Below, one piece after another: positions 1 through 7,639 of a DNA stretch of 64,000 nucleotides (within the stretch, counting starts at the first letter, position 1; each line of letters starts with the position of its first letter). Location of the stretch: positions 362,827-426,826 of the forward strand of contig NZ_PHRF01000005.1 of the NCBI RefSeq assembly GCF_004151105.1, in the 5' to 3' direction. Both the position numbers and the translations under genes were made by a program. Source of the DNA: Streptomyces sp. L-9-10. Its GTDB lineage: Bacteria; Actinomycetota; Actinomycetes; Streptomycetales; Streptomycetaceae. The notes under the pieces are model-generated. The model saw nothing but the letters and a program-made list of their open reading frames with translations. It was not told the origin of the DNA and made no database searches.

Positions 1-254
1 CGGAACCGGTTGCTGGTCACCAGTACGCCGAGCCGCAGTCGTCGGGTGTGGGCGGCGAGGGCCGAGAGCAGCGTCCAGCCCTCGTAGGCCGGTCCGTCCG
101 GGTCACCGCCGATCGGCATGAGGTGATCGAACAGCCACGCGTGCTCGATCTCCGGGATCGTGTCCGCCTCGCGCCAGACCCGCAGGACGTCGTGGTAGTC
201 GACCTGCGAGGGGGCGGTCATGATCCCGAAACGAGGCCGGGGTAGGTGCGACAT
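1..254 (-). CDS. Luciferase-like (LLM) oxidoreductase, N-terminal part
   Basis: Partial gene: the start codon (ATG at 254) is inside the window and the C-terminus lies beyond the left edge. The 84 visible residues include RFGIMTAP near the start, then HAWLFDHLMPIGGDP and RLRLGVLVTSNRF, the first strands of the TIM barrel of LLM-class flavin- or F420-dependent oxidoreductases. No N-terminal signal or membrane segment is seen. It lies about 100 bases downstream of the aldo/keto reductase on the same strand, so the two may be co-transcribed. The substrate cannot be told from this fragment. The family is secure; the cofactor (FMN or F420) is not. Confidence 0.75.
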   Translation of the reverse strand, partial: MSHLPRPRFGIMTAPSQVDYHDVLRVWREADTIPEIEHAWLFDHLMPIGGDPDGPAYEGWTLLSALAAHTRRLRLGVLVTSNRF

Positions 255-356
255 GGAGCTGTTGGTCCTTTCGGCACCGGCAGCGCCGGATGGGGCGCGC
301 TGCCGAGGTTCCAGCGGGAGACTCGTCCGGTACGGTGCGGGACGTGCTCCGCACCG

Positions 357-1376
357 TCAGCGTCGCCGCAGCGACGGGTCGAGCAGCGCCGGCGGAGTGT
401 CGTGCTTCTCGTGCGCGGCCAGGTCGACACCGGGGGCCACGATCGCGTCGATCGCGTCGAGTACGTCGGCGGGGAGCACCGTGTCCGCGGCGGCGAGTTG
501 CGAGTGCAGATGCTCCAGCGTGCGGGGGCCGATGATCGCGCTGGTCACGGCCGGGTGCGCGGTCACGAATCCCAGCGCGAGCTGGATCAGGGTCAGGCCC
601 GCCTCGTCGGCGACTCCGGCCAGCTGCTCGACGGCGTCGAGCCTGGCCCGGTTGGAGGGGATGGTCGTGTCGAAGCGCTGCGGCATCAACGTGGAGCGAC
701 TGGTGGTGATGTCCCGGCCCGCGCGGATCGCGCCCGACAGCCAGCCCGAGGCCAGCGGGCTCCACGCCAGCACACCGAGCCCGTACTCCTCGGTCACGGG
801 CAGTACGTGGGTCTCGATCCCGCGCTGGAGGATCGAGTAGCTGGGCTGTTCGGTGACGTAACGGCCGAGCTGGTTGTCCCGGGCGGCCCACTGGGCTTGC
901 ACGAGCCGGTACGCGGGGAACGTCGAGGAGCCGAAGTACCGGATCTTTCCGGCACGTTGGAGGTCGGTCAGAGCCGACAGCGTCTCCTCGTCGCTGGTGC
1001 GCGGGTCCCACCGGTGGATCTGGTAGAGATCGACGTGGTCGACACCGAGACGGCGCAGGTTGTTGTCCAGCTCGGTGACCAGCCAGCGGCGCGAACTGCC
1101 CTGATGGTTGCGCTCGCCGCCCATCGGCATGCCCGCCTTCGTGGCCAGCACGATGTCGTCGCGGCGGCCGGCGATGGCCTTGCCGACCATCTCCTCCGAC
1201 TCACCGTCGCTGTACATGTCGGCGGTGTCGATGAGGTTGATCCCGCCCTCGAGAGCGGCATCGACGACAGCGGTGGCCTCGTCCTGGGTGGTGCGCCCGA
1301 TCGTGCCGAAGTTCATCGCGCCGAGTGCGAGCGAGCTGACCTGCACACCGGTGCGGCCCAAAGTGCGGTACTGCAT
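357..1376 (-). CDS. Aldo/keto reductase
   Basis: NAD(P)H-dependent carbonyl reductase of the aldo/keto reductase superfamily, 339 residues, cytoplasmic. The start was placed at the ATG giving MQYRTLGRTG, the usual N-terminus of the family, with GGAGG just upstream; a longer reading frame adds 17 unlikely residues. The catalytic tetrad is visible as Asp50 and Tyr55 (NLIDTADMY), Lys80 (LATKAG) and His121 (YQIHRWD). The C-terminal SAIIGPRTLEHL motif is the NADP-binding region. The upstream region carries two strong palindromes that probably bind a TetR-type repressor, so expression is likely inducible. The physiological substrate is unknown. Confidence 0.9.
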   Translation of the reverse strand: MQYRTLGRTGVQVSSLALGAMNFGTIGRTTQDEATAVVDAALEGGINLIDTADMYSDGESEEMVGKAIAGRRDDIVLATKAGMPMGGERNHQGSSRRWLVTELDNNLRRLGVDHVDLYQIHRWDPRTSDEETLSALTDLQRAGKIRYFGSSTFPAYRLVQAQWAARDNQLGRYVTEQPSYSILQRGIETHVLPVTEEYGLGVLAWSPLASGWLSGAIRAGRDITTSRSTLMPQRFDTTIPSNRARLDAVEQLAGVADEAGLTLIQLALGFVTAHPAVTSAIIGPRTLEHLHSQLAAADTVLPADVLDAIDAIVAPGVDLAAHEKHDTPPALLDPSLRRR

Positions 1377-1486
1377 GACCGTGTTCCTCCATTGCGGGTG
1401 AGGCGTGGTGGCCTCAGGTGGTGACACACGCGTGGTGACAACGCGTGGTGTGGTCGTCCGGCCCGTACTCCGGCATCATGAGTAAA

Positions 1487-1528
1487 CGGAACCTTGTTCC
1501 GGTACGGACGATACGGAACGCTGTTCCG
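1487..1528. promoter_or_regulatory. Twin palindromic operator upstream of the aldo/keto reductase
   Basis: Two near-identical inverted repeats, CGGAACCTTGTTCCG (1487-1501) and CGGAACGCTGTTCCG (1514-1528), have centres 27 bases apart. AAA before the first and TTT after the second make the whole block symmetrical. Paired CGGAAC-N3-GTTCCG sites of this shape are typical of TetR-family operators. It lies 110 bases upstream of the aldo/keto reductase start. No TetR gene is adjacent within the window, so the cognate regulator may lie left of the window or elsewhere. Confidence 0.65.
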
Positions 1529-1776
1529 TTTGGCAAGCGTGACAGCGGAGGGGCGCGCGGTGAACGGGGCGCTCGCCCGCCGGCATCACCGCCTCGCTCG
1601 GCGAAGCGTGCGGGCAGGGCGGAGCACGGTCATCGTCATCGGGAGTGTGTCGGCGTCATGCGGCCCGTCAACCGTGACGGGCGGCACGTCGGCGCCGGTC
1701 TCGGTGAACCCGGCCGCTTCGAGGGCCTTGGTTCACCGTGCGCGGACGTGGATGAGAGCGTCCTGCGGTGAGGGTG
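1529..1776. other. Intergenic stretch without a recognised gene
   Basis: Non-coding interval (part of 1377-1776) between the aldo/keto reductase start and the 3' end of the next minus-strand gene. Apart from the twin operator at 1487-1528 I see no conserved protein, repeat or RNA structure here. Open frames crossing it have arginine- and proline-rich compositions typical of GC-rich shadow frames. Confidence 0.5.
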
Positions 1777-2385
1777 TCAGTTGCCGGTCGGCAGCAGCAT
1801 CTTGATCGCGGCGACGGCGGCTCGCGGTTCGTCGGCGTGACAGCGGATGGTGTGCACCTCCGTGCGCCGTCCCAACAGGCTTACGGCGGTGACCGGGTGG
1901 GCCAGTTCGATGGTGACCGAGGTCTGCGATGCGACGGCCACGGTCAGCACCCCGTCCTCTGTCTTGTTCGCGTCGGGGAACCGGAGATCATGGCGTGCGG
2001 ACACGATCAGATCGAGAGGTAGGTGAAGGTCGAGCCGTGCTCCGCGTCGTATCCGGAGCCCGCCCGGCCCCACGGTGTGCGGGCGTGTGACGGCGGCGGC
2101 GTGCAGCCCCAGTGCGAGCAGCACCGTGTAGAGGTCGACCAGCAGCATGACCAGGTGGACGGCCGGATAGGGGGCGAGCATGATCGACACCCCGATCGTC
2201 TCGATCACCAGCACGATCACCAGCCCGTACATCGTGGGTGCTTGAGCGCGCGCATACCCAAGAGCGGTATCCGCGACCCCCACCCCGTTCGTCCGCCGAA
2301 CCGCCCAGAGTCCGAGGCTCACCATCCAACGCACCTCGTGTGCCGCCAGCCGTCGCGTGCGTGCGATGAGTTCCCCGGTCCCCAT
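1777..2385 (-). CDS. Two-pass membrane protein of unknown function
   Basis: 202 residues from the ATG at 2385 (MGTGELIARTRR); longer in-frame starts add a low-complexity extension and were rejected. A basic N-terminus is followed by two hydrophobic helices close together (around residues 50-70, TMYGLVIVLVIETIGVSIML, and 75-97, HLVMLLVDLYTVLLALGLHA). A soluble C-terminal domain rich in beta-strand patterns contains RPHTVGPGGLRIRRGARLDL, the style of a bacterial PH-like domain after a membrane hairpin. Proteins of this layout are common and uncharacterised in Streptomyces. It stands alone, with no obvious partner. I do not assign a function. Confidence 0.7.
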   Translation of the reverse strand: MGTGELIARTRRLAAHEVRWMVSLGLWAVRRTNGVGVADTALGYARAQAPTMYGLVIVLVIETIGVSIMLAPYPAVHLVMLLVDLYTVLLALGLHAAAVTRPHTVGPGGLRIRRGARLDLHLPLDLIVSARHDLRFPDANKTEDGVLTVAVASQTSVTIELAHPVTAVSLLGRRTEVHTIRCHADEPRAAVAAIKMLLPTGN

Positions 2386-2553
2386 ACGTCCCAGTGAATC
2401 AGAGGAACATCCCCGAATTCTCCCGATAAGCCGAAGAGGAGTCAGGGGCAGGGCGGGCCGGGCCACGGGCCTGAGCGTCGCCGCGTACGGCGCCCACGCC
2501 CCGGCGTATGGTGCGCATTGACATTCTGATCGATCACGCAGAGACTCCATCGC

Positions 2554-2625
2554 ATGTATGAGGTCCTGCTGCTCACCCGCGAGCTGTGTGTCGACCTCCT
2601 TCGTGTGTCCAGCGCACGCTGTTGA
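2554..2625 (+). CDS. Sulfur-operon leader peptide (23 aa)
   Basis: A 23-codon ORF ending in VDLLRVSSARC then TGA. The core D-L-L-R-V-S-S-A-x-C matches the short leader peptides that actinobacteria place before genes for organosulfur and cysteine metabolism. There are Cys codons at position 12 and at the last sense codon. A TTGACA box at 2518-2523 could be the -35 of its promoter. The ORF sits 203 bases ahead of the monooxygenase at 2829 and a stable stem (2708-2754) lies between. Inference: ribosome stalling at the terminal Cys codon when cysteine is scarce controls read-through into the monooxygenase. The peptide itself probably has no function. Confidence 0.7.
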   Translation: MYEVLLLTRELCVDLLRVSSARC

Positions 2626-2707
2626 CCCTCCAGCCCCTCCCCGTATGGCGTCCGCGACGACGGACGGGACGTCGCTCGTCCTGAGGGGCGAGCGTTCGCG
2701 CGGCTGC

Positions 2708-2754
2708 GTGGCGACGTCCTGACCGGTTCCGGACTCGGCGATTCGCGTCGCCAC
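2708..2754 (+). promoter_or_regulatory. Candidate attenuator stem-loop
   Basis: GTGGCGACG (2708-2716) pairs perfectly with CGTCGCCAC (2746-2754). The loop holds a small nested CCGG-TT-CCGG hairpin. It lies between the leader peptide and the monooxygenase gene, where an attenuator would be expected. No T-run follows, so it could be a Rho-linked or translational device, or simply mRNA structure. Confidence 0.35.
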
Positions 2755-2828
2755 CCCGACCGCGTGCAGGCGCGGTCCGCCCAGCTCGCCGCCATCGCCG
2801 CGGTGTCTGCCGAGCAGAGATCGGAATC

Positions 2829-3893
2829 ATGATGAGTCTGGAATTTCTCTGGTACATCCCCAACACCATCGAACCGGGCCACCGCGGCGACGACACGACG
2901 ACCGGCTGGGGCTCCATCGAGTACTCCACCGAGCTCGCCCGCACGGCGGAGGCGCACGGCTGGGGCGGAGCGCTCCTGGGTACCGGCTGGGGGCGCCCGG
3001 ACACCTTCACCGTGGCCACCGCGCTGGCCGCCCGGACCAGCACCTTCAAGCCCTTGATCGCGATCCGCCCCGGCTACTGGCAGCCTGCCCACTTCGCCGC
3101 CGCGGCGGCGACACTCGACCAGCTCAGCCGAGGCCGGGTCCTGGTCAACATCGTCAGCGGACTCGACAACCTGGCCGCCTACGGCGACACACGCAGCGAC
3201 CCCGCGCAGCGGTACGCCCGTACCCAGGAGTTTCTGCACCTCGTACGGCGCCTGTGGACCGAGGAGGACGTGACGTTCGACGGCGAGCACTTCCAGGTCG
3301 GCGGATCCACGGTCGCGCCACGCCCGTACGCCACCGATACGAGGACGCATCCGACGCTCTACTTCGGCGGCGCCTCCGAGGCCGCGGAACGGGTGTCGGC
3401 GGCGGAGGCGGACGTCCAGCTCTTCTGGGGCGAACCGCTCGACGGCCTCGCCGAACGCATCGGCCGGCTCAAGGAGTTGAGCGAGCGGGTGGGACGCCGG
3501 CACAAGCCCCTCGAGTTCGGACTGCGGATCACCACGCTGGTGCGCGACACCACGGAGGAGGCATGGCGGGCGGCCGAGGAGAAGGTCGCGAAGATGGCGG
3601 AGGACTCGGGGGAGTCCACCTGGACGGGGAACCGCAGGACCGCCGCCGGACAGCAGCGGCTCTTCGACCTCGCGGCGCGGGGCGAGGTCCTCGACACCTG
3701 CCTGTACACCACCCCCGGCAAGGTCGGCGGCGGGGGAGCGGCGACCACCTGGCTGGTCGGCTCAGCCGCCGACGTGGCCACGGCGCTGGACAACTACCGC
3801 GCGCTGGGCATCACGCACTTCGTCCTCTCCGACACCCCGTACAAGGAGGAGACCATCCGCATCGGAGACCACCTGCTGCCCAGGCTGCGCTGA
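2829..3893 (+). CDS. Alkanesulfonate-type flavin monooxygenase (LLM class)
   Basis: 354 residues, the length of SsuD-type FMNH2-dependent alkanesulfonate monooxygenases. MSLEFLWYIPNTIEPGHRG, GGALLGTGWGRPDTFTVATALAA, KPLIAIRPGYWQPAHFA, LDQLSRGRVLVNIVSG and TLYFGGASEAA follow the SsuD order: a substrate and flavin barrel with the conserved RPG loop. Such enzymes release sulfite from alkanesulfonates for use as a sulfur source and need reduced FMN from a separate reductase, which is not encoded nearby. The first two codons are both ATG; either may be used. A sulfur leader peptide precedes the gene, which supports control by sulfur supply. No ABC sulfonate transporter is adjacent. Confidence 0.88.
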   Translation: MMSLEFLWYIPNTIEPGHRGDDTTTGWGSIEYSTELARTAEAHGWGGALLGTGWGRPDTFTVATALAARTSTFKPLIAIRPGYWQPAHFAAAAATLDQLSRGRVLVNIVSGLDNLAAYGDTRSDPAQRYARTQEFLHLVRRLWTEEDVTFDGEHFQVGGSTVAPRPYATDTRTHPTLYFGGASEAAERVSAAEADVQLFWGEPLDGLAERIGRLKELSERVGRRHKPLEFGLRITTLVRDTTEEAWRAAEEKVAKMAEDSGESTWTGNRRTAAGQQRLFDLAARGEVLDTCLYTTPGKVGGGGAATTWLVGSAADVATALDNYRALGITHFVLSDTPYKEETIRIGDHLLPRLR

Positions 3894-3991
3894 CCATCGC
3901 GAGCGGACGGGCCCGGCCGCCGACTCCAACTCCCCAGCCCACGCCGGGTTCCGGAACCCGCCGTCCGCCTCGATATCTCCAGCCTCATTTC

Positions 3992-4007
3992 TGGACTTAC
4001 TGGTCCA
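3992..4007. promoter_or_regulatory. TetR operator upstream of the quinone oxidoreductase
   Basis: TGGACTTACTGGTCCA is an inverted repeat (TGGACy-N4-GGTCCA) about 80 bases before the quinone-oxidoreductase gene. Essentially the same palindrome occurs at 5826-5841 just upstream of the TetR gene, which links the regulator to this target. Confidence 0.65.
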
Positions 4008-4088
4008 TTTTTGTCGGCCTCACGTTCAGAACGTCAAACCCGCGCGCGACCTGATCGCGGCGGAGTGCGAGGCGATAGGAGAGTTCCC

Positions 4089-5051
4089 ATGCATGCGATA
4101 TTCGTACGCGAGTACGGCGGCCCGGAGGTCATGGCCTGGACCGAGTTCCCGGACCCGGAGCCCGGTGCCGGCGAGGCGCTCGTCCGGCTGGGCGCCGCCG
4201 GGGTGAACTTCATGGACGTCGGCGTACGAACCGGGCCGCTTCCCGCCTGGTCGCTTCCCACCGTCCTGGGGGTCGAGGGCATGGGCCGGGTAACGGCGGT
4301 GGGCGACGGAGTGCGCGACCTGGCCGTGGGCGACCGCGTGGCGTGGTACTACCACAAGGGCAGCTACGCCGAGCTGCTCGCGATCCCGGCGGCCTCCCTG
4401 GTGAAGGTCCCGGACGACGTGGACGACGAGACGGCCGCGGCGGTGATGATGCAGGGGCTGACCGCGAGTCACCTCATCACGGACACCTACGCCGTCAAGC
4501 CCGGCGATACGGCCGTCGTGCACGCGGCTGCGGGCGGTGTCGGCCTGATGCTCACCCAGATGATCAAGGCACGCGGGGGCACGGTGATCGGCCTGGTCTC
4601 CCAGGAAGAGAAAGCCGCCGTCGCGAAAGAGGCCGGGGCCGACCACGTCCTGGTCTCCAGCGGGGGCGGCTTCGAGGAGCGAGTCAGGGAACTGACCGGC
4701 GGCGAGGGCGCGCACGTCGTGTACGACGGCGGGGGCCCGGCGACGCTGCGCTCGTCCCATCTGGCGCTGCGCACGCACGGTGTCCACGCGTACTACGGCG
4801 TCCTGATGGGCGACATGCTGCTCAATCCGAGGGACATGCCCAACAGCATCCTGATGTCCTATCCGGTGGTCGGCGACCACGTGCGCACCCGTGGCGCGCT
4901 CGTCAGGCACTCCGGTGAGATCTTCGATCTGATCCGGACCGGCCGGGTCGCCGCGCGCATCGGAGCGCGCTACGCGCTGGCGGACGCGGCCAGTGCGCAC
5001 GCCGATATCGAATCGCGCGGCACGACCGGAAAGCTTCTGCTCGTGCCGTGA
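4089..5051 (+). CDS. Zinc-independent quinone oxidoreductase (MDR family)
   Basis: NADPH-dependent quinone or enone reductase of the medium-chain reductase family, 320 residues. The start is the ATG at 4089 (MHAIFVREYGGPEV), with AGGAGAG upstream; a longer frame adds 26 unrelated residues. GAAGVNFMDVGVRTG, VLGVEGMGRVTAVGDGV and the nucleotide-binding HAAAGGVGLMLTQMIKARG are clear, and the zinc ligands of alcohol dehydrogenases are absent. It converges with a TetR gene, and both have the same palindrome in front, so the enzyme is probably induced by a quinone or electrophile sensed by that TetR protein. Substrate unknown. Confidence 0.9.
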   Translation: MHAIFVREYGGPEVMAWTEFPDPEPGAGEALVRLGAAGVNFMDVGVRTGPLPAWSLPTVLGVEGMGRVTAVGDGVRDLAVGDRVAWYYHKGSYAELLAIPAASLVKVPDDVDDETAAAVMMQGLTASHLITDTYAVKPGDTAVVHAAAGGVGLMLTQMIKARGGTVIGLVSQEEKAAVAKEAGADHVLVSSGGGFEERVRELTGGEGAHVVYDGGGPATLRSSHLALRTHGVHAYYGVLMGDMLLNPRDMPNSILMSYPVVGDHVRTRGALVRHSGEIFDLIRTGRVAARIGARYALADAASAHADIESRGTTGKLLLVP

Positions 5052-5201
5052 CGGATGTCGGCCTGGCTGCTGCGGGGAATCCGGCGGAGTTCATCGCCGG
5101 CCTCCGCGGGACCTTCCGCACGCTTCGCTGAACACCCGCCGCGCGGCAGCCTTTCGCGTCGCCTTCTCCTGGCGTGGGACACGTGGGCCGGCCGGTTGCC
5201 G

Positions 5202-5807
5202 TCAGCGGCCGATCGGGCCGGACCGCAGACGCGTGATCCCGACGTCGAGCGCGGCCCGTAGGTGTGTGGACTGGCCCGTGGACAGCATGATTGACACGCC
5301 GCCCTGAATACCCGCCAGCAGCGCGGCCGCGGCCTGCTCCACATCGAGGTCGGCTCCGACCAGACCCCGGTCCCGCAGCGCGCGGATCCCCGCGGCGAGG
5401 TACTGCTGCCACTGGCGCATCAATTCGACCACTATCGCCCTGGCTCCGGGATTCGAGCGGCCGATCTGAAGGAACAGCGACCCCAGCGGGCACTGGTCGC
5501 CTTGCGCCTCGTAACGCTCGACGACCGCGTCCCGCCATCGGTACCAGGTCTCCCAGGAGTCCAGGCAGCCCAGATAGGGCTGCTGGTCGTCCAGGACCCG
5601 GTCCGCCTCGTACCGCGCCACCGCCAGCAGCAATTGGTCCTTGCCGTCGGGAAAATAGTGGAACAGCTGGCTCTTGCTCGTGCCCGTCCGCGCCCGTATG
5701 TCATCCAACGTCGCGAGCGCCACACCGCGCTCGCGCAGCACCTGGGCGGCGCCCTCGATGATGCGCGCCCGGGTGGCCTGCCCCTTCGGCGTCAGCACGG
5801 CGTCCAT
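5202..5807 (-). CDS. TetR-family repressor
   Basis: 201 residues. The N-terminal helix-turn-helix is evident (ATRARIIEGAAQVLRERG, ATLDDIRARTGTSKSQLFHYF, residues about 10-55), followed by an all-helical ligand-binding half. A palindrome TGGACC-N4-GGTCCA lies 18 bases upstream of its start and recurs before the convergent quinone oxidoreductase, so it probably represses itself and that gene. Cys83 and Cys109 (YLGCLD, DQCPLG) could sense thiol-reactive compounds, as in some quinone-sensing TetR proteins, but this is a guess. It begins only nine bases after the end of the Rrf2-type gene on the same strand. Confidence 0.9.
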   Translation of the reverse strand: MDAVLTPKGQATRARIIEGAAQVLRERGVALATLDDIRARTGTSKSQLFHYFPDGKDQLLLAVARYEADRVLDDQQPYLGCLDSWETWYRWRDAVVERYEAQGDQCPLGSLFLQIGRSNPGARAIVVELMRQWQQYLAAGIRALRDRGLVGADLDVEQAAAALLAGIQGGVSIMLSTGQSTHLRAALDVGITRLRSGPIGR

Positions 5808-5816
5808 CGACCCACC

Positions 5817-6371
5817 TCAACACACTGGACCAGTCGGTCCACTGTAACGGAGGGCCGATCCGCCCGGACCGTGACCGGCGGGGCGGGCACGCTGATGACG
5901 GGGCGCGGAGAACGGCCGTTCCGGAGCGGGAGCGCCGTCGGCTCGGTCGATGGCGCGCAACTCGTCGAGGCTGTCGGCGAGGGTGCGGCCCGCCAGTGCG
6001 CCGAGGACGGCCACCTCGGTCTCGTCGGTGAGCCTCGCGAAGTACTCGGCGGAGTGGTTGGTGACCAGGCACTCCCGGGGCCCCTCGGGCCGGGGGGCCC
6101 ACAGCGGCTTGTCGCCGACGGATGAGCGGTAGACCTCTCCCAGTGTGATCCGGTCCGCGGGCCGTCCGAGGCGGACACCTCCGCTGCGGCCCCTGATGGA
6201 CGCGACGAGAGCGTCCTGTACCAGCGGGACCATCAGTTTGCGTACCAGGCTCGGGTTCGTGTTCAGACTCCTGGCGAGCTGGGTCGAGCTGAGGACGGGG
6301 CTGCCCTCTTCCTCGGCATGGCCCAGCAGGAGCATGGCCTTCAGCGCACTGGAGAACCTTACGTCCAGCAT
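5817..6371 (-). CDS. Rrf2-family transcriptional regulator
   Basis: 184 residues from the ATG at 6371 (MLDVRFSSALKAMLLLGHAEE). The winged helix is recognisable: STQLARSLNTNPSLVRKLMVPLVQ, then GRSGGVRLGRPADRITLGEVYRS. The three-cysteine cluster motif of iron-sulfur Rrf2 members such as IscR or NsrR is missing (a single Cys around position 100), so it likely senses something else. The last 35 residues are Pro/Arg/Gly-rich and overlap the TetR operator at 5826-5841; the true C-terminus is therefore doubtful. It is divergent from the SnoaL-like gene, with a palindrome between them. Confidence 0.85.
   Translation of the reverse strand: MLDVRFSSALKAMLLLGHAEEEGSPVLSSTQLARSLNTNPSLVRKLMVPLVQDALVASIRGRSGGVRLGRPADRITLGEVYRSSVGDKPLWAPRPEGPRECLVTNHSAEYFARLTDETEVAVLGALAGRTLADSLDELRAIDRADGAPAPERPFSAPRHQRARPAGHGPGGSALRYSGPTGPVC
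5826..5841. promoter_or_regulatory. TetR auto-operator
   Basis: TGGACCAGTCGGTCCA is a perfect inverted repeat with a four-base centre, 18 bases upstream of the TetR start and inside the 3' end of the Rrf2-type reading frame. It matches 3992-4007 in both half-sites except one base. Confidence 0.65.
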
Positions 6372-6427
6372 GCTCGTACCCCTCTCGTCCGCCGCTTGGC
6401 CGGGTGGCTCCCGACGCCTCCATATTA

Positions 6428-6444
6428 GCAACTCTTACAGTTGC
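6428..6444. promoter_or_regulatory. Probable Rrf2 operator
   Basis: GCAACT-CTTAC-AGTTGC, a 17-base inverted repeat with perfect arms, lies between the divergent Rrf2-type and SnoaL-like genes, 57 bases upstream of the regulator start. Position and symmetry fit control of both genes. Confidence 0.55.
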
Positions 6445-6591
6445 ATTTCCGTCCAAGGATATGTACTTTTCACGCGTACGGATTGAGCTCATCGAGGTGC
6501 CCGCCCGCGGAGCAAGCGACCGGTCGTGGTCGTGTGCCTGCCGCACGAGCCCGGACACCGACAGGCACCACCGAGAGAACCGGAGAACGTC

Positions 6592-7065
6592 ATGAGCACA
6601 GAAGACGAGATCAGAGAGATCGTCTCCCGGTACACCCGGGCTGCGGACTGGCGCGACGGCGACACACTGTCAAAGCTCTTCGAGACCGACGCCGCCGTCG
6701 AGATCCACTACCGCGGGCCCGACGGGATGGAGTTGCTGGGAACCCTCTCCGGAGGGGCGCAGATCGCAACGGCCATGTCCACGGCCATGGCGCCGCACCC
6801 GCCCCTGGGCTGGAGCCACCACACCACCTACGACCATCTGGTCTCCGTCGACGGCGACGAGGCCGGCATCGATACCCAGTTCATCACCTTCGACGTCTCC
6901 GCAACCAGCAAGCCCGAGGGCGGGTGGCCCGCCGGCACCTTCGGCGCCCGAGGCACCATCAAGCCCATCGAGTCCGGCTACTACCGCTTCGCCTTCCGCC
7001 GAACCGACGGCGTCTGGCGCGTCCGTCACCTGGACGTCATACACGACATCCCCTATGTCTTCTGA
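6592..7065 (+). CDS. SnoaL-like (NTF2 fold) protein
   Basis: 157 residues from the ATG at 6592 (MSTEDEIREIVSRYTRAADWRDGDTLSKLF). Features of the NTF2/SnoaL fold are an N-terminal helix, then YTRAADWRDGD and FETDAAVEIHYRGPDG, and a final strand pattern YYRFAFRRTDGVWRVRHLDVIHDIPYVF. The fold serves polyketide cyclases, dehydratases and steroid-isomerase-like enzymes, but many single-domain members are of unknown activity. It is divergent from the Rrf2-type regulator and probably under its control. A free-standing gene; no polyketide genes are near. Confidence 0.75.
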   Translation: MSTEDEIREIVSRYTRAADWRDGDTLSKLFETDAAVEIHYRGPDGMELLGTLSGGAQIATAMSTAMAPHPPLGWSHHTTYDHLVSVDGDEAGIDTQFITFDVSATSKPEGGWPAGTFGARGTIKPIESGYYRFAFRRTDGVWRVRHLDVIHDIPYVF

Positions 7066-7113
7066 TCACCCGGCGGCGCCGCATCGTCGAACTGACACAA
7101 ACGCTGGGCACGT

Positions 7114-7128
7114 TACGATCAATTCGTA
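7114..7128. promoter_or_regulatory. Palindrome in the HxlR gene promoter
   Basis: TACGA-TCAAT-TCGTA, perfect five-base arms, 45 bases before the HxlR-type regulator. A related TTACGAAC / GTTCGTAG pair occurs downstream at 7658-7692 ahead of the neighbouring reductase, suggesting self-control plus control of that gene. Confidence 0.45.
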
Positions 7129-7172
7129 CGTAGCCGGCATCAAGTGCGTTGCTCCCCTGGCAGGAGAGATGA

Positions 7173-7583
7173 ATGGCCACCACGGCGAAGCCCGCGCGCC
7201 GGATCGAGCCCGGCACGTACGAGGCGTACATGCGCGACTGTCCTGCGGTGGCTTTGCTCTCGACGATCAGCAACCGGTGGGTCAGCCTGACGATGTGCAC
7301 CCTCGGGTCATACGGCGACGCGATGCGGTACAGCCACATCAGCCGCGAAATCCCGGGCGTCAGCCAGAAGATGCTCACCCGGACCCTGCGCATGCTGGAG
7401 CGCGACGGCATAGTGAAGCGGACGGTCACACCGACTGTGCCGGTACGCGTCGACTACGAGTTGACCCCGCTCGGGCAAGGGCTCTACGGCCTGCTGTCCC
7501 AGGTGCGCGACTGGGCCGTGGACAAGACCGACGAGGTCGACGAGGCCCGCGCACGCTACGACAGCCGCCAGAGCGACGAGTAA
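7173..7583 (+). CDS. HxlR-family regulator
   Basis: 136 residues, winged-helix DNA-binding protein of the HxlR type. Diagnostic parts are CPAVALLSTISNRWVSLTMCTLG, RYSHISREIPGVSQKMLTRTLRMLERDGIVKRTVTPTVPVRVDYELTPLG. It carries Cys22 before the first helix, the position used for thiol sensing in some HxlR relatives such as HypR and YodB. The ATG at 7173 has AGGAGAG upstream. The next gene on the same strand is a quinone-oxidoreductase-like protein with its own palindrome, a common partner for HxlR regulators that sense electrophiles. Confidence 0.88.
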   Translation: MATTAKPARRIEPGTYEAYMRDCPAVALLSTISNRWVSLTMCTLGSYGDAMRYSHISREIPGVSQKMLTRTLRMLERDGIVKRTVTPTVPVRVDYELTPLGQGLYGLLSQVRDWAVDKTDEVDEARARYDSRQSDE

Positions 7584-7639
7584 CGACAACTGAAGTCCCC
7601 GTGCGGGGCCGTATGCCTGCGTCCGGAGAATGGCGTAAC

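Noticed and set aside
246..1424. Long plus-strand open frame opposite the aldo/keto reductase
   Set aside because: It is the complementary shadow of the reductase, with Arg/Gly/Asp-rich composition and no family motif; the minus-strand protein has a full catalytic tetrad.
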